From: Planctomycetota bacterium
GTDB lineage: Bacteria > Planctomycetota > Phycisphaerae > Phycisphaerales > Phycisphaeraceae
DNA length: 34,605 nucleotides
Assembly: GCA_024279275.1 (NCBI GenBank)
Contig: JAJRRS010000104.1
Coordinates: forward strand, 1-34,605
Reading direction: 5' to 3'
Positions 1 through 7,232 of the stretch are shown piece by piece. A program made the translations under genes and the position numbers. Numbering within the stretch: position 1 is the stretch's first letter; each line of letters begins with the position of its first letter. The notes beneath the pieces are model-generated. The model worked only from the letters and a program-made list of their open reading frames with translations, made no database searches and was not told where the DNA came from.

Positions 1-288
1 ACAGGTCTTGAGCGTCTCGCTATTCGAGAAAACCCCGTTAATACAGGTGTTTTCACGCCCGGGCGGCATAACTCAAACCGACTCATTCGCTAACCAGTTG
101 GTATTATTCGACTAACGTTGGGACAGTAGTGATCACACATCATAAATCCCTCCCCCTCCCCCCAAAGCCCGGTCATGGCCCCCCGGGCCTTGGCCGGGGT
201 CTCCCACCCACACTCAATCACCCCTTTCACTCCCACCCCCCACCCTCCTCGAACCCACCACAATGGGTCTTCTGACAATCAATATTTT
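1..288. other. Leading intergenic stretch
   Basis: I see no convincing gene here. The short open frames have no ribosome binding site and no recognisable protein. The stretch from about 150 to 260 is pyrimidine-rich on the plus strand and leads into the promoter of the first gene. Confidence 0.5.
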
Positions 289-297
289 TGCTATAAT
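289..297 (+). promoter_or_regulatory. Extended -10 promoter for the first PEP-CTERM gene
   Basis: TGCTATAAT is a perfect extended -10 element (TG-N-TATAAT) 33 nt before the GTG start at 331. A CTGACA lies upstream at 272-277, but its 14-nt spacing is too short for a normal -35, so the extended -10 probably carries the promoter. The predicted leader is about 25-30 nt. Confidence 0.6.
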
Positions 298-330
298 GGG
301 ACGTCGAGGAAAACACATCAGGAGCCAGTC

Positions 331-1263
331 GTGATCCACAAATCAGGCCTTGCGTTTACAGGATTGGCTTCATTCCTCCTGTTTATCGCGACCTCATCAT
401 TCACAGCAAACACCGCACACGCGGAGATCAAAATCGGCCGCCTCCCCGTCCCCGGCAAAGCAGCCATCTTCGACGCCGGACAAACCATCACTACCCTCGA
501 CGGCCTGCTCCCACCCGTCTTTAACCTGTCGCCTGGTGTCGGGAGCTATCTCGAATTCACGTCTGTTACTGGCTCGGTGACACCCTTCTTGAATACCGAC
601 CCATTCGTCGGCCCAGGAGGGTTCGGTAACCGCGTGACTGATCTCAATTCTATCAACGGGATATCGGGCCTCGTCTCGGTCAGTGCTTTTTTCCTAACGG
701 GCGTCTTTCTCGGTGAGTCACTACCCGTCGATCCGGCGCCGCCGAGGCTTGTGTACTCAGCCGCGGACACCCATTTGGAATCATACGCACCAAAGCTGAA
801 CCAAACCTTCTTCATAGGCGACGGACTAACCGGGGTTGGGACCGGCGACCCGCACCGGTTCATCGTCCCCGACGGCGCGACACGGATCTTCCTTGGGTTT
901 GCCGACGGTGGTCAATTCCAAGGCAATCCCGGTGCCTACGCCGACAACTACGGCTACCTCGACGCCCGATTCGAAATCATAAGCTCCGCCCTCTCCGGCG
1001 ACCTCAACGCCGACGGCTTCATGGGCATCGCAGACCTTAACATCGTCCTGAGCCACTGGAACCAAAACGTCACACCCGGCGATTTCCTCCTGGGCGACCC
1101 CTCCGGCGACGGATTTGTCGGCCTCGACGACCTCAACTTCGTCCTCGGCAACTGGAACGCAGGCACACCACCGTCCGTCAACACCCCCACCGCCGTCCCC
1201 GAACCCGCCACTCTCTCAATTCTCGCCTCATCTACCCTCATATTCCTCCGCCGACGACACTAA
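331..1263 (+). CDS. Secreted protein with dockerin-like repeats and PEP-CTERM tag
   Basis: A 310-residue exported protein of unknown activity. I chose the GTG at 331 because AGGAG lies 6 nt upstream and a typical signal peptide follows (K near the N-terminus, hydrophobic run, cleavage near AHA-E). Residues about 30-215 match no family I recognise. Residues 222-280 hold two calcium-loop-like repeats, GDLNADGFMG and GDPSGDGFVG, each followed by DLN and a WN-containing helix, as in type I dockerins. The C-terminus has VPEPATL, a hydrophobic segment and RRRH, the PEP-CTERM signal cleaved by an exosortase at the inner membrane. The protein is probably sorted to the cell surface or extracellular matrix. 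The dockerin-like pair recurs in three other proteins of this window. Confidence 0.85.
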   Translation: MIHKSGLAFTGLASFLLFIATSSFTANTAHAEIKIGRLPVPGKAAIFDAGQTITTLDGLLPPVFNLSPGVGSYLEFTSVTGSVTPFLNTDPFVGPGGFGNRVTDLNSINGISGLVSVSAFFLTGVFLGESLPVDPAPPRLVYSAADTHLESYAPKLNQTFFIGDGLTGVGTGDPHRFIVPDGATRIFLGFADGGQFQGNPGAYADNYGYLDARFEIISSALSGDLNADGFMGIADLNIVLSHWNQNVTPGDFLLGDPSGDGFVGLDDLNFVLGNWNAGTPPSVNTPTAVPEPATLSILASSTLIFLRRRH

Positions 1264-1914
1264 GAATCATCCGCTACCAACTAGCCGCACGTCACCCCCG
1301 TGCGCACAATCGGTACGGTTCCCCAGAACATTTTTGTTACTTTTCACAACCTCTTAGAAACCGTCAATACAACACTTAGCACCTCCCCATGCCACCTCCA
1401 TGCGCACAATCGCGGCACTTCGTCCTTAAGTGAAGGCCCGATTTATTTTTCAATCGTGCCTGCCGACAACCTCACGACGGCGATCGACAGTTACCCTGAG
1501 AATCCAAAGATTAAAAGGACCAGGACTCCAGGGCTGCCCCCACGGAACGTTATGCTCAAAAGGCATAACCGGTGGCGGGACTTGGTAACGGATCGCCCCG
1601 GCCAGATGACGGATAAACAGGACACGGGCTTGACCTGGTCCCAATGATCCCGCGCCTGCCGTTACCGTCGGAAAATTGTGAGGTCTGAATTATGATCGCT
1701 GAGCGTTGAAGTGAAGATAAGGAAACGGAGTTTCACCGCATAAAACGCCGAGGCCCCAGAGCAAGACAAAGAATGTTGACAGGATGGACCGGATCAAGCA
1801 GGAACACCCGCCTTACTGATCTTATCCTCCCCATCCTGTCATCCTGTCAAACGCTTCTCCCCTCTTCTCCGTATCTCTGTGCCTCCGTGCGCTACGTGTT
1901 TTGCCCAAAACCTA
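1264..1914. other. Gene-poor intergenic region with repeat fragments
   Basis: About 650 nt lie between the PEP-CTERM gene and the 3' end of the nucleoside transporter. An open frame at 1300-1647 has no ribosome binding site and no recognisable protein, so I do not call it. The right half holds fragments of dispersed intergenic repeats: an inverted pair at 1776-1850, and a TCTCTGTGCCTCCGTG segment near 1871 that resembles repeats at 15.76 and 15.98 kb. Confidence 0.6.
1776..1850. repeat. Inverted repeat of ATCCTGTC units
   Basis: TTGACAGGATG at 1776-1786 is the exact reverse complement of CATCCTGTCAA at 1840-1850, giving 11-bp arms 53 nt apart. The right arm is itself a tandem of the 8-nt unit ATCCTGTC. 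It resembles the other short-unit intergenic repeats of this window. Confidence 0.7.
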
Positions 1915-3204
1915 TCAATCAATAAACATCCCCGCCACCGCAGCCGTACAACTCGACGCCAACGCACCCCCGAGCATCGCACGCAGCGCCAGCCTCGTCA
2001 GGTCCGTCTTACGCTCCGGCGCCAACGGCGTGATCCCGCCAATCTGTATCCCGATGGAGGCAAAGTTAGCAAACCCACACATCGAGTACGCCACCAGCTT
2101 CGCCGAACGCGGGTTCATAAACTGCGACTCCGGATACAGCCCCGTCGCCTTGTCGAAAGTGCCCAGCAGATTGCCCATATTATTGAATGCAACAAACTCA
2201 TTGATCGCCAGCTTGGTCCCGATCAAGCCCCCAACCAGTTGGCAATCCGGCCAACCATCCACACCGATGCACCAGGCCAACGGCGCAAGCACCCACCCGA
2301 AGATAGCCGACACCGACAACGCCCCAGGCCCCATCCCAAACGCCGCCACACCCAACGAACCCAACGGCCAATTGACCAGCTCGACCAACGCCGTAAACGC
2401 AATCAGCATCGCAATCACATTCAACCACAGCTTCAGCCCGTCCTGCGTCCCGTTGGCGGCCGCCTCAATTAGATTGTGGGCCGTGCGTTCGATACGGAGC
2501 TTAACCTTTGCACCGGTAACAGGCTCTTCGGTTTCCGGACGAATGATCTTGGCAATCACAAATGCCGCCGGCGCGCTTAACAGCGACGCCGTCAACAAGT
2601 GCGCACCCACTTCTGGACCGACGAGTTTGAGATACACCGCTAGCACCGACCCCGCGACCGTCGCAAACCCACCGGTCATCAGCGCATTAAGCTCAGACAT
2701 CGTCATCTTCGGCAGGTACGGCTTAACAACCAACGGTGCCTCCGTCTGCCCGGCAAATATATTCGCCGCCATCGCCATCGCCTCCGCCCCGCTGACACCC
2801 ATGAAAAACGACATCACCCGAGCAAGCAACCAAATGATGACCTGCATGATCCCCAGGTGGTACAGCACCGCCATCAACGCGGAAAAGAAGATGATGACAA
2901 CCAACCCGCTAGTTGCGAAAGCGAAGATAAACCCCAATTGACCCTGAGCGTTGGCCAAGTCTCCGAACACCATCGCCGTGCCCCGGGTGTTCACCTCGAC
3001 CAGCCGAACGACAAAATCCTTCGCCGTTTCAAGCGCCTCCCCCCCAACCCCCGTACCCAGGATCATCCACGCCAGGCCCAACTGCATCGCCAGCCCCGTA
3101 AGAACCACCCGCCAGGGGAACCGCCACCGGTTAAACGACATCGCCCAGGCCAGAGACAACAGCACCACAATACCGAGCAAGGCTCGAAGGTATATATAGA
3201 TCAT
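1915..3204 (-). CDS. Concentrative nucleoside transporter (NupC/CNT family)
   Basis: A 429-residue inner-membrane protein, about the usual bacterial CNT length of roughly 400. It is expected to import nucleosides driven by a proton or sodium gradient. It is hydrophobic throughout, with many predicted membrane helices. It carries CNT signatures: GQTEAP at 152-157, NEFVAF at 335-340, and the SMCGFANFASIGI stretch at 374-386, matching the family's substrate and cation site motifs. The ATG at 3204 follows a CCTCC-containing leader with no good Shine-Dalgarno sequence, and a near-perfect palindrome sits immediately upstream. The neighbouring genes do not indicate a nucleoside salvage operon. Substrate preference cannot be read from the sequence. 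Confidence 0.93.
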   Translation of the reverse strand: MIYIYLRALLGIVVLLSLAWAMSFNRWRFPWRVVLTGLAMQLGLAWMILGTGVGGEALETAKDFVVRLVEVNTRGTAMVFGDLANAQGQLGFIFAFATSGLVVIIFFSALMAVLYHLGIMQVIIWLLARVMSFFMGVSGAEAMAMAANIFAGQTEAPLVVKPYLPKMTMSELNALMTGGFATVAGSVLAVYLKLVGPEVGAHLLTASLLSAPAAFVIAKIIRPETEEPVTGAKVKLRIERTAHNLIEAAANGTQDGLKLWLNVIAMLIAFTALVELVNWPLGSLGVAAFGMGPGALSVSAIFGWVLAPLAWCIGVDGWPDCQLVGGLIGTKLAINEFVAFNNMGNLLGTFDKATGLYPESQFMNPRSAKLVAYSMCGFANFASIGIQIGGITPLAPERKTDLTRLALRAMLGGALASSCTAAVAGMFID

Positions 3205-3208
3205 GGAG

Positions 3209-3228
3209 GAATAGTCTAAAGACTATTC
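3209..3228 (-). promoter_or_regulatory. Palindromic operator overlapping a -10 box of the nucleoside transporter
   Basis: GAATAGTCT and AGACTATTC form perfect 9-bp arms with a 2-nt spacer, ending 5 nt before the transporter start codon. Read on the minus strand, TAGACT (3218-3213) inside the palindrome fits a -10 box 8 nt before the ATG. A repressor bound here would block the promoter. A short RNA hairpin is the alternative reading. Confidence 0.5.
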
Positions 3229-3356
3229 TCCAAAGCAGAAAACTAATCCCCGGATTCACTGCAAGACCCTATGATGTTGTGTAAAATGCCCCGTAGACCT
3301 ACAAAACCAGCCGGCACTGACGCCGGCGTTAAACGGTCACATAACAGGAAAAAACC

Positions 3357-3641
3357 ATGCCACGCGCCACAGCCAGCCACATCCTCGTCAAAACCGAAGA
3401 AAAAGCCCTCGAACTCAAGCAGAAGATCGCCGACGGCGCCGCTTTCGCCGACCTCGCCAAAGAACACTCCTCCTGCCCCTCAGGCTCATCCGGCGGGTCA
3501 CTCGGCGAGTTCGGCAAGGGCCAGATGGTCCCCGAATTCGACGCCGTCATCTTCTCAGACCTCCCCATCGGCCAAGTCTCCGACCCCGTCAAAACACAGT
3601 TCGGCTACCACCTCATCGAAGTACAAAAACGCCTGGACTAA
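3357..3641 (+). CDS. Parvulin-type peptidyl-prolyl cis-trans isomerase (PpiC-like)
   Basis: A 94-residue single-domain parvulin expected to catalyse prolyl cis-trans isomerisation. It starts with ATASHILVK, the first strand and the catalytic-site His of the fold, and continues with FADLAKEHSSCPS, GGSLGEFGKGQMVPEF, and the C-terminal FGYHLIEV strand with its conserved His. There is no signal peptide, so it is probably cytoplasmic like E. coli PpiC, which has nearly the same length. AGGAAA lies about 7 nt before the ATG. A possible promoter is CTGCAA (3259-3264), 17 nt, TAAAAT (3282-3287). A GCCGGC/GCCGGC hairpin sits in the leader at 3310-3327. Confidence 0.93.
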   Translation: MPRATASHILVKTEEKALELKQKIADGAAFADLAKEHSSCPSGSSGGSLGEFGKGQMVPEFDAVIFSDLPIGQVSDPVKTQFGYHLIEVQKRLD

Positions 3642-3692
3642 GCCACACCCCCCGCACCGAGGCGGCTGACCCGAACACCTGATGCTTGACAA

Positions 3693-3730
3693 TTAATCTT
3701 GACTGATCGTTCCAGATTGGCTAAGATTAA
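3693..3730 (+). promoter_or_regulatory. Promoter enclosed by an inverted repeat, probable TetR operator
   Basis: TTGACT (3699-3704) and TAAGAT (3722-3727) are 17 nt apart, a good sigma70-like promoter. TTAATCTT (3693-3700) and AAGATTAA (3723-3730) are exact reverse complements that overlap the -35 and -10 boxes. This fits an autoregulatory site for the TetR gene starting at 3751, and would also control the downstream AhpD-like gene if the two are co-transcribed. Confidence 0.6.
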
Positions 3731-3750
3731 GCCGACAGGAGCATCGTGTT

Positions 3751-4332
3751 ATGCCGCGGGATAAACAGTTCGATGTCGATGAGGCGTTAGACCGTGCCCT
3801 TGAAACCTTCTGGGCACAGGGCTATGAAGCCACCTCGATGGACGATCTGCTCAAGCAGATGGAGATTAACCGTGGCAGCTTCTACGACACGTTCAAGAGC
3901 AAACACGACGTCTTGATCGACTCACTAAAACGTTACGACCGAGAGTACCGCCGAGCTGACCTGCGGGCGTCGGCCGAAAAACACGGACCACGAGGTGCGA
4001 TCCTGACATTATTTAAGTCTATGGCAGAAGGGAATCGCGGCCCTCATGGCAGGCACGGCTGCTTCCTGGTAAACACAGCACTGGAGCTGGCACCCAGGGA
4101 CGAACAGGTCGCCAAGATCGTCCGGGCCGGGTTCCGTGATACCGAAAAATTTTTCGCCAGCCTATTAGAACAAGGCCAATCCTCCGGTGAGATCAGCAAC
4201 GACCTAAACCCCCAAGAGACTGCCCGAGCCTTGATGTGTCAACTACTTGGGCTGATGGTGCTGGTCCGCTCCGGCACCGGCAAGTCCGTACTCCGCTCCG
4301 CAGCGAACCTGGCAGAGGAACTATTGACCTGA
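3751..4332 (+). CDS. TetR/AcrR family transcriptional regulator
   Basis: A 193-residue dimeric repressor type. The N-terminal TetR helix-turn-helix spans about residues 8-55, with the hallmark GYEATSMDDLLKQM, then NRGSFYDTFKSKHDVL (recognition helix and F/Y-x-F segment). The C-terminal ligand domain has HGRHGCFLVNTALEL and matches the group of TetR proteins that carry a GCF/L segment, many of which sense electrophiles or oxidants; the ligand here is unknown. GACAGGAG lies before the ATG. The next gene, an AhpD-like protein, starts 67 nt downstream on the same strand and ends in a terminator, so the pair is probably one unit. Confidence 0.92.
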   Translation: MPRDKQFDVDEALDRALETFWAQGYEATSMDDLLKQMEINRGSFYDTFKSKHDVLIDSLKRYDREYRRADLRASAEKHGPRGAILTLFKSMAEGNRGPHGRHGCFLVNTALELAPRDEQVAKIVRAGFRDTEKFFASLLEQGQSSGEISNDLNPQETARALMCQLLGLMVLVRSGTGKSVLRSAANLAEELLT

Positions 4333-4399
4333 TTTATTTGTTGTTGTCTGGAATAAGCATTCCATTTGATGGGTTGTGTACACCGTAAGGATCAAAATT

Positions 4400-4993
4400 A
4401 TGCAGATACCCACACGAACCCTGGATGACGCACCCGAGGCCTCATGTGCGCCCCTCAAGGCGGCGACGGCCAAGTACGGATTCACACCCAACCTCTTGGC
4501 GAAGATGGCCAACGCCCCGTCCGTACTCAAGGCATACATTCAACTAAACGGCCTACTCGAACAGACCTCCCTGACACCCACCGAACGGCAGACCGTGCTT
4601 CTGACCGTCAGCCGGGAGAACGACTGCCGATACTGTGTTGCAGCGCACTCGGTGATCGCATCCATGCAAAATGTTGAGGACAATGTCATCGACTCCATCC
4701 GGGAGGGCCGACCCATCGGCGACGAAAAATTAGAAGCACTGAGCCGATTCACCTCCGAGGTGGTAACCACACGCGGTTGGCCGTCGGACCAAGCAAAGCA
4801 GGCTCTGGAAGACGCAGGCTACACAGCAGCCCAGGCCTTGGAGGTCGTGCTGGGCGTCACAGTCAAAACACTATCCAATTATGTCAATCACCTGGCGGAC
4901 ACCGAACTCGACGACGCGTTCGCAGCCAAGGCGGGGGAGCCGGGGGAGCCGGCATCGGCTCAGAACGTCCAGGCACTCGCATCAGGTAAGTAA
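4400..4993 (+). CDS. Carboxymuconolactone decarboxylase / AhpD-like protein
   Basis: A 197-residue member of the AhpD-like superfamily. The core carries E73-x2-C76-x2-C79-x3-H83 (in ENDCRYCVAAH), the AhpD alkylhydroperoxidase signature in which the Cys pair is redox-active and Glu/His form the proton relay. It probably reduces peroxides or acts as a disulfide reductase; a decarboxylase role is less likely because of the CxxC pair. I prefer the ATG at 4400 (AAGGA about 10 nt upstream) over the in-frame GTG at 4376. Near the C-terminus residues 179-184 (GEPGEP) are encoded by two tandem copies of a 9-bp GGGGGAGCC repeat. The gene follows the TetR regulator and ends before a strong terminator. 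Confidence 0.9.
   Translation: MQIPTRTLDDAPEASCAPLKAATAKYGFTPNLLAKMANAPSVLKAYIQLNGLLEQTSLTPTERQTVLLTVSRENDCRYCVAAHSVIASMQNVEDNVIDSIREGRPIGDEKLEALSRFTSEVVTTRGWPSDQAKQALEDAGYTAAQALEVVLGVTVKTLSNYVNHLADTELDDAFAAKAGEPGEPASAQNVQALASGK
4933..4950 (+). repeat. Intragenic 9-bp GGGGGAGCC repeat, two copies
   Basis: GGGGGAGCC occurs twice in tandem, inside the C-terminal tail of the AhpD-like gene. The same CCGGGGGNN unit occurs in other frames and orientations within three further genes at 9811-9837, 21617-21634 and 24281-24343. Confidence 0.75.
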
Positions 4994-5010
4994 CGAACCA
5001 CCCCCCTCGG

Positions 5011-5049
5011 CGTCCGGTTCGGCTATGCCGGACCGGGCGTCTTTTATTT
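5011..5049 (+). terminator. Rho-independent terminator after the AhpD-like gene
   Basis: Arms at 5011-5023 and 5027-5039 pair over 13 positions (including G-U pairs) around a TAT loop, followed by CTTTTATTT. It lies between the convergent AhpD-like and phosphatase genes. Confidence 0.88.
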
Positions 5050-5066
5050 AACCAGACACGACGCTT

Positions 5067-6416
5067 CTACCTATTCACTTTCATCACCACAAGCGTCTGA
5101 TCGTCCTGCGGTCGCCCACCGGCTTCGTGTTTGCGGACGTGTTCCATGACCGTATCCACAGCGCACTCAGCCTCACCGCTACAGGCACGTAGCGCGTTGA
5201 TGATGCCTTCGGTGCCGAAGAACGTGCCGTCCGGTGAACGGGTTTCGGGGATGCCATCGGTATAAAGTGTTAGCGTCTGGCCGGGTTCAAGTTGGATCGT
5301 GGCGTCCTCGTAGGTTTCCTCCGGCATGATGCCCAAGGGAAGTCCACCGACCGCGTCGAGTTCCGTCACGTCTACATCATCAGATTCGTCGGCGTCGGTA
5401 CCTTTGCCACACGGCTTGCGCCAAAGCGATGGCGGATGGCCCGCACGGGAATATGTGAGTGTCCGAGTCGCGGGGTCGTAGAGTGCGTGGAACGCGGTGA
5501 CGAAGGTGCTGTAGATACGTTTAGAACAGAGGTGTTTATTGACGTAATCGAGCACCTGGCCGGTGGTGTCGGGGGTCATCGGATACGAGGCGAGCATGGA
5601 TTCGACCATGGCCATGACGACCGCGGCGGCGGGGCCGTGGCCGGAGACGTCGCCGATGAAGATGGCCCAGCGCCCGTCGGGCTTCTTGATGGTGTGGCTG
5701 AGGCCTGTGCCCAGCGGGTGAAAGGAATACATGTCGCCGCCAGCTTCGTCGTAGGTGTGGTACCGCGCAGCGATTGAGACGCCGGGGATGTCCGGCAGCT
5801 TCTCAGGCAGCAACGCCCGTTGAATGTTGGCGATTTTTTCGACCTCGTCCTTGACACGCTGATGAACCTCGCGGAGTTTCTTGGCGGTCTGCACATGGCG
5901 GACGGTTCCGCCAACGAGGTTCGATCGCAGCAGCACGTCTTCCAATTCTTTTTCGGTGTGGACGGCCGGGTCTTGACTGAGATTGATCGACCAGTTGAGA
6001 ATCTTTCCGCCGTCAAACAACGGTGTAGCTGTTAGTGAACAATACCCAGCGATCGAGTCGCCGAGTACCGGGTCGTCTTTAACATCGAGGTCCTGCACGA
6101 CCACGGGTTTGCCTCGGGTGACGATTTTACCGAGCAGGCCGCCGGCGTAGATCGGTTTGTCGCCGGAGGGTTGCCAAAGTGCTTCGCCCCGATTCTTCTG
6201 GATATCGCCAATCTCGAGCATCCGCGTGATCCGGTATTCCCCCGGTTCAAGGCCTCGGCACGACAGCGAGATATAACCGGAAGACCCCGCGAGCTTGGAC
6301 CAGCCCAAGCCGAACGCACGCAGTACTTCGGAAGGATCGACGGCCTTGCTCAAATCAGAAACCAGGTCCATCAATACCGGAAGACGCTTGTTGTCGGGGA
6401 AGTCAAGGAATTTCAT
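5067..6416 (-). CDS. GAF domain - PP2C-type serine/threonine phosphatase (RsbU/SpoIIE-like)
   Basis: A 449-residue cytoplasmic signalling protein. Residues about 15-165 form a GAF-like sensor domain. Residues about 170-205 are a charged helix with QRALLPEKLPDIPG, the usual linker before RsbU-type phosphatase domains. The catalytic PP2C/SpoIIE domain follows with metal-binding motifs: GGD at 226-228, GDVSGHG at 255-261, AGHPP at 325-329, YTDG at 385-388 and QDDQT at 437-441. It should dephosphorylate a phospho-Ser/Thr anti-anti-sigma type partner, as in sigma-factor partner switching. No STAS or HPK-like kinase gene is nearby, so the target is unknown. TAGAAT at 6426-6431 (minus strand) would give a nearly leaderless mRNA. 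Confidence 0.92.
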   Translation of the reverse strand: MKFLDFPDNKRLPVLMDLVSDLSKAVDPSEVLRAFGLGWSKLAGSSGYISLSCRGLEPGEYRITRMLEIGDIQKNRGEALWQPSGDKPIYAGGLLGKIVTRGKPVVVQDLDVKDDPVLGDSIAGYCSLTATPLFDGGKILNWSINLSQDPAVHTEKELEDVLLRSNLVGGTVRHVQTAKKLREVHQRVKDEVEKIANIQRALLPEKLPDIPGVSIAARYHTYDEAGGDMYSFHPLGTGLSHTIKKPDGRWAIFIGDVSGHGPAAAVVMAMVESMLASYPMTPDTTGQVLDYVNKHLCSKRIYSTFVTAFHALYDPATRTLTYSRAGHPPSLWRKPCGKGTDADESDDVDVTELDAVGGLPLGIMPEETYEDATIQLEPGQTLTLYTDGIPETRSPDGTFFGTEGIINALRACSGEAECAVDTVMEHVRKHEAGGRPQDDQTLVVMKVNR

Positions 6417-6425
6417 GTGACCTGT

Positions 6426-6431
6426 ATTCTA
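6426..6431 (-). promoter_or_regulatory. -10 box just before the phosphatase start codon
   Basis: TAGAAT on the minus strand ends 9 nt before the ATG at 6416. Transcription would start about 2-3 nt before the start codon. I see no clear -35. Confidence 0.4.
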
Positions 6432-6499
6432 TGCCGAGTCGGCCAATTGTGGAAGACGCCAGAGACAAACCGATATGTTGTTCGTTGCGACAACCCTCT

Positions 6500-7036
6500 T
6501 TACACATCAGGCGAAAATTGCACAAGCGCATTTTTCAGCATCGCAAAACTCTCATCGAGCGCCTGTGGGATCACGCGGATCTGCCCGACGGTCTGCATGA
6601 AGTTGACGTCGCCGTTCCACCGTGGGACGACGTGCATGTGTGCGTGGCCGGGGAGTCCAGCGCCGGCGCATCTGCCAAGGTTCATGCCGATGTTGATGCC
6701 CTGGGGCTGCATGGTGGCGCGGAGTAAACGTGTGCCCAGTTCGCAGAGTTCCATTAGCCCGGCGCGTTGGTTGGCGGTTAGATCGCTGATGTCGCCGACG
6801 TGGTCGTGGGGCGCGGCGAGCAGATGGCCGTTGGTGTAGGGATAGCGGTTGAGCATCAGAATGCCGCGTTCGTCTCGCTTAAGAACCAGGAGCCGGTCCA
6901 GTTCTTCTTTAGCCTTGCCCGCATCCGCCGCGTTGCAGAGAAAACATCCGCCGTTCTTGTCGGCGGGCGTTTCGTCGGCGTCCAGCCCGCTGATATACGC
7001 CATCCGCCAGGGTGCCCAGAGTCGTTTGTGTGCCAT
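6500..7036 (-). CDS. HIT family nucleotide hydrolase/phosphorylase
   Basis: A 178-residue HIT-superfamily protein from the ATG at 7036 (the longer frame to 7096 is not needed and lacks the family start; MAHKRLWAPWRMAY is the usual N-terminus of this subgroup). The catalytic histidine triad is H131-x-H133-x-H135 followed by VVPRW. GDVNFM and RVIPQ downstream are characteristic of Ap4A phosphorylase-like HIT proteins, so it probably cleaves diadenosine polyphosphates or AMP conjugates. C31 and C34 form a CxxC that may bind metal. It lies 83 nt upstream of the phosphatase on the same strand. I see no strong ribosome binding site. Confidence 0.92.
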   Translation of the reverse strand: MAHKRLWAPWRMAYISGLDADETPADKNGGCFLCNAADAGKAKEELDRLLVLKRDERGILMLNRYPYTNGHLLAAPHDHVGDISDLTANQRAGLMELCELGTRLLRATMQPQGINIGMNLGRCAGAGLPGHAHMHVVPRWNGDVNFMQTVGQIRVIPQALDESFAMLKNALVQFSPDV

Positions 7037-7170
7037 ATTGGACAAGGTAACAGCTACCCGGGCCGACTCCAAGCGCCCACAGGCGATTAGAAACACGAGA
7101 ACAGTGAAAATAATTGCTTCAACACGCCAAAAAATACTGTAAAACCGCTCCCGGATGACTTACTATAGGT

Positions 7171-7200
7171 ATGGGTAACAACCGGACCCATGGGCGGGTG
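7171..7200 (+). promoter_or_regulatory. Hairpin leader of the metzincin-like gene
   Basis: ATGGGT (7171-7176) pairs with ACCCAT (7186-7191), just after a possible -10 region (TACTATAGG at 7161-7169). The segment GACCCATGGGCGGGTG (7185-7200) matches 13 of 16 positions at 34302-34317, in the leader of another dockerin-like gene. Confidence 0.4.
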
Positions 7201-7232
7201 ACACACTTCTTTGATTTGAGGGATATGACATC

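Noticed and set aside
1300..1647. 115-codon plus-strand open frame
   Set aside because: No ribosome binding site, low-complexity composition and no recognisable domain; it runs through repeat-like intergenic DNA.
1901..2941. 346-codon plus-strand open frame
   Set aside because: Antisense shadow of the nucleoside transporter, whose family motifs are unmistakable.
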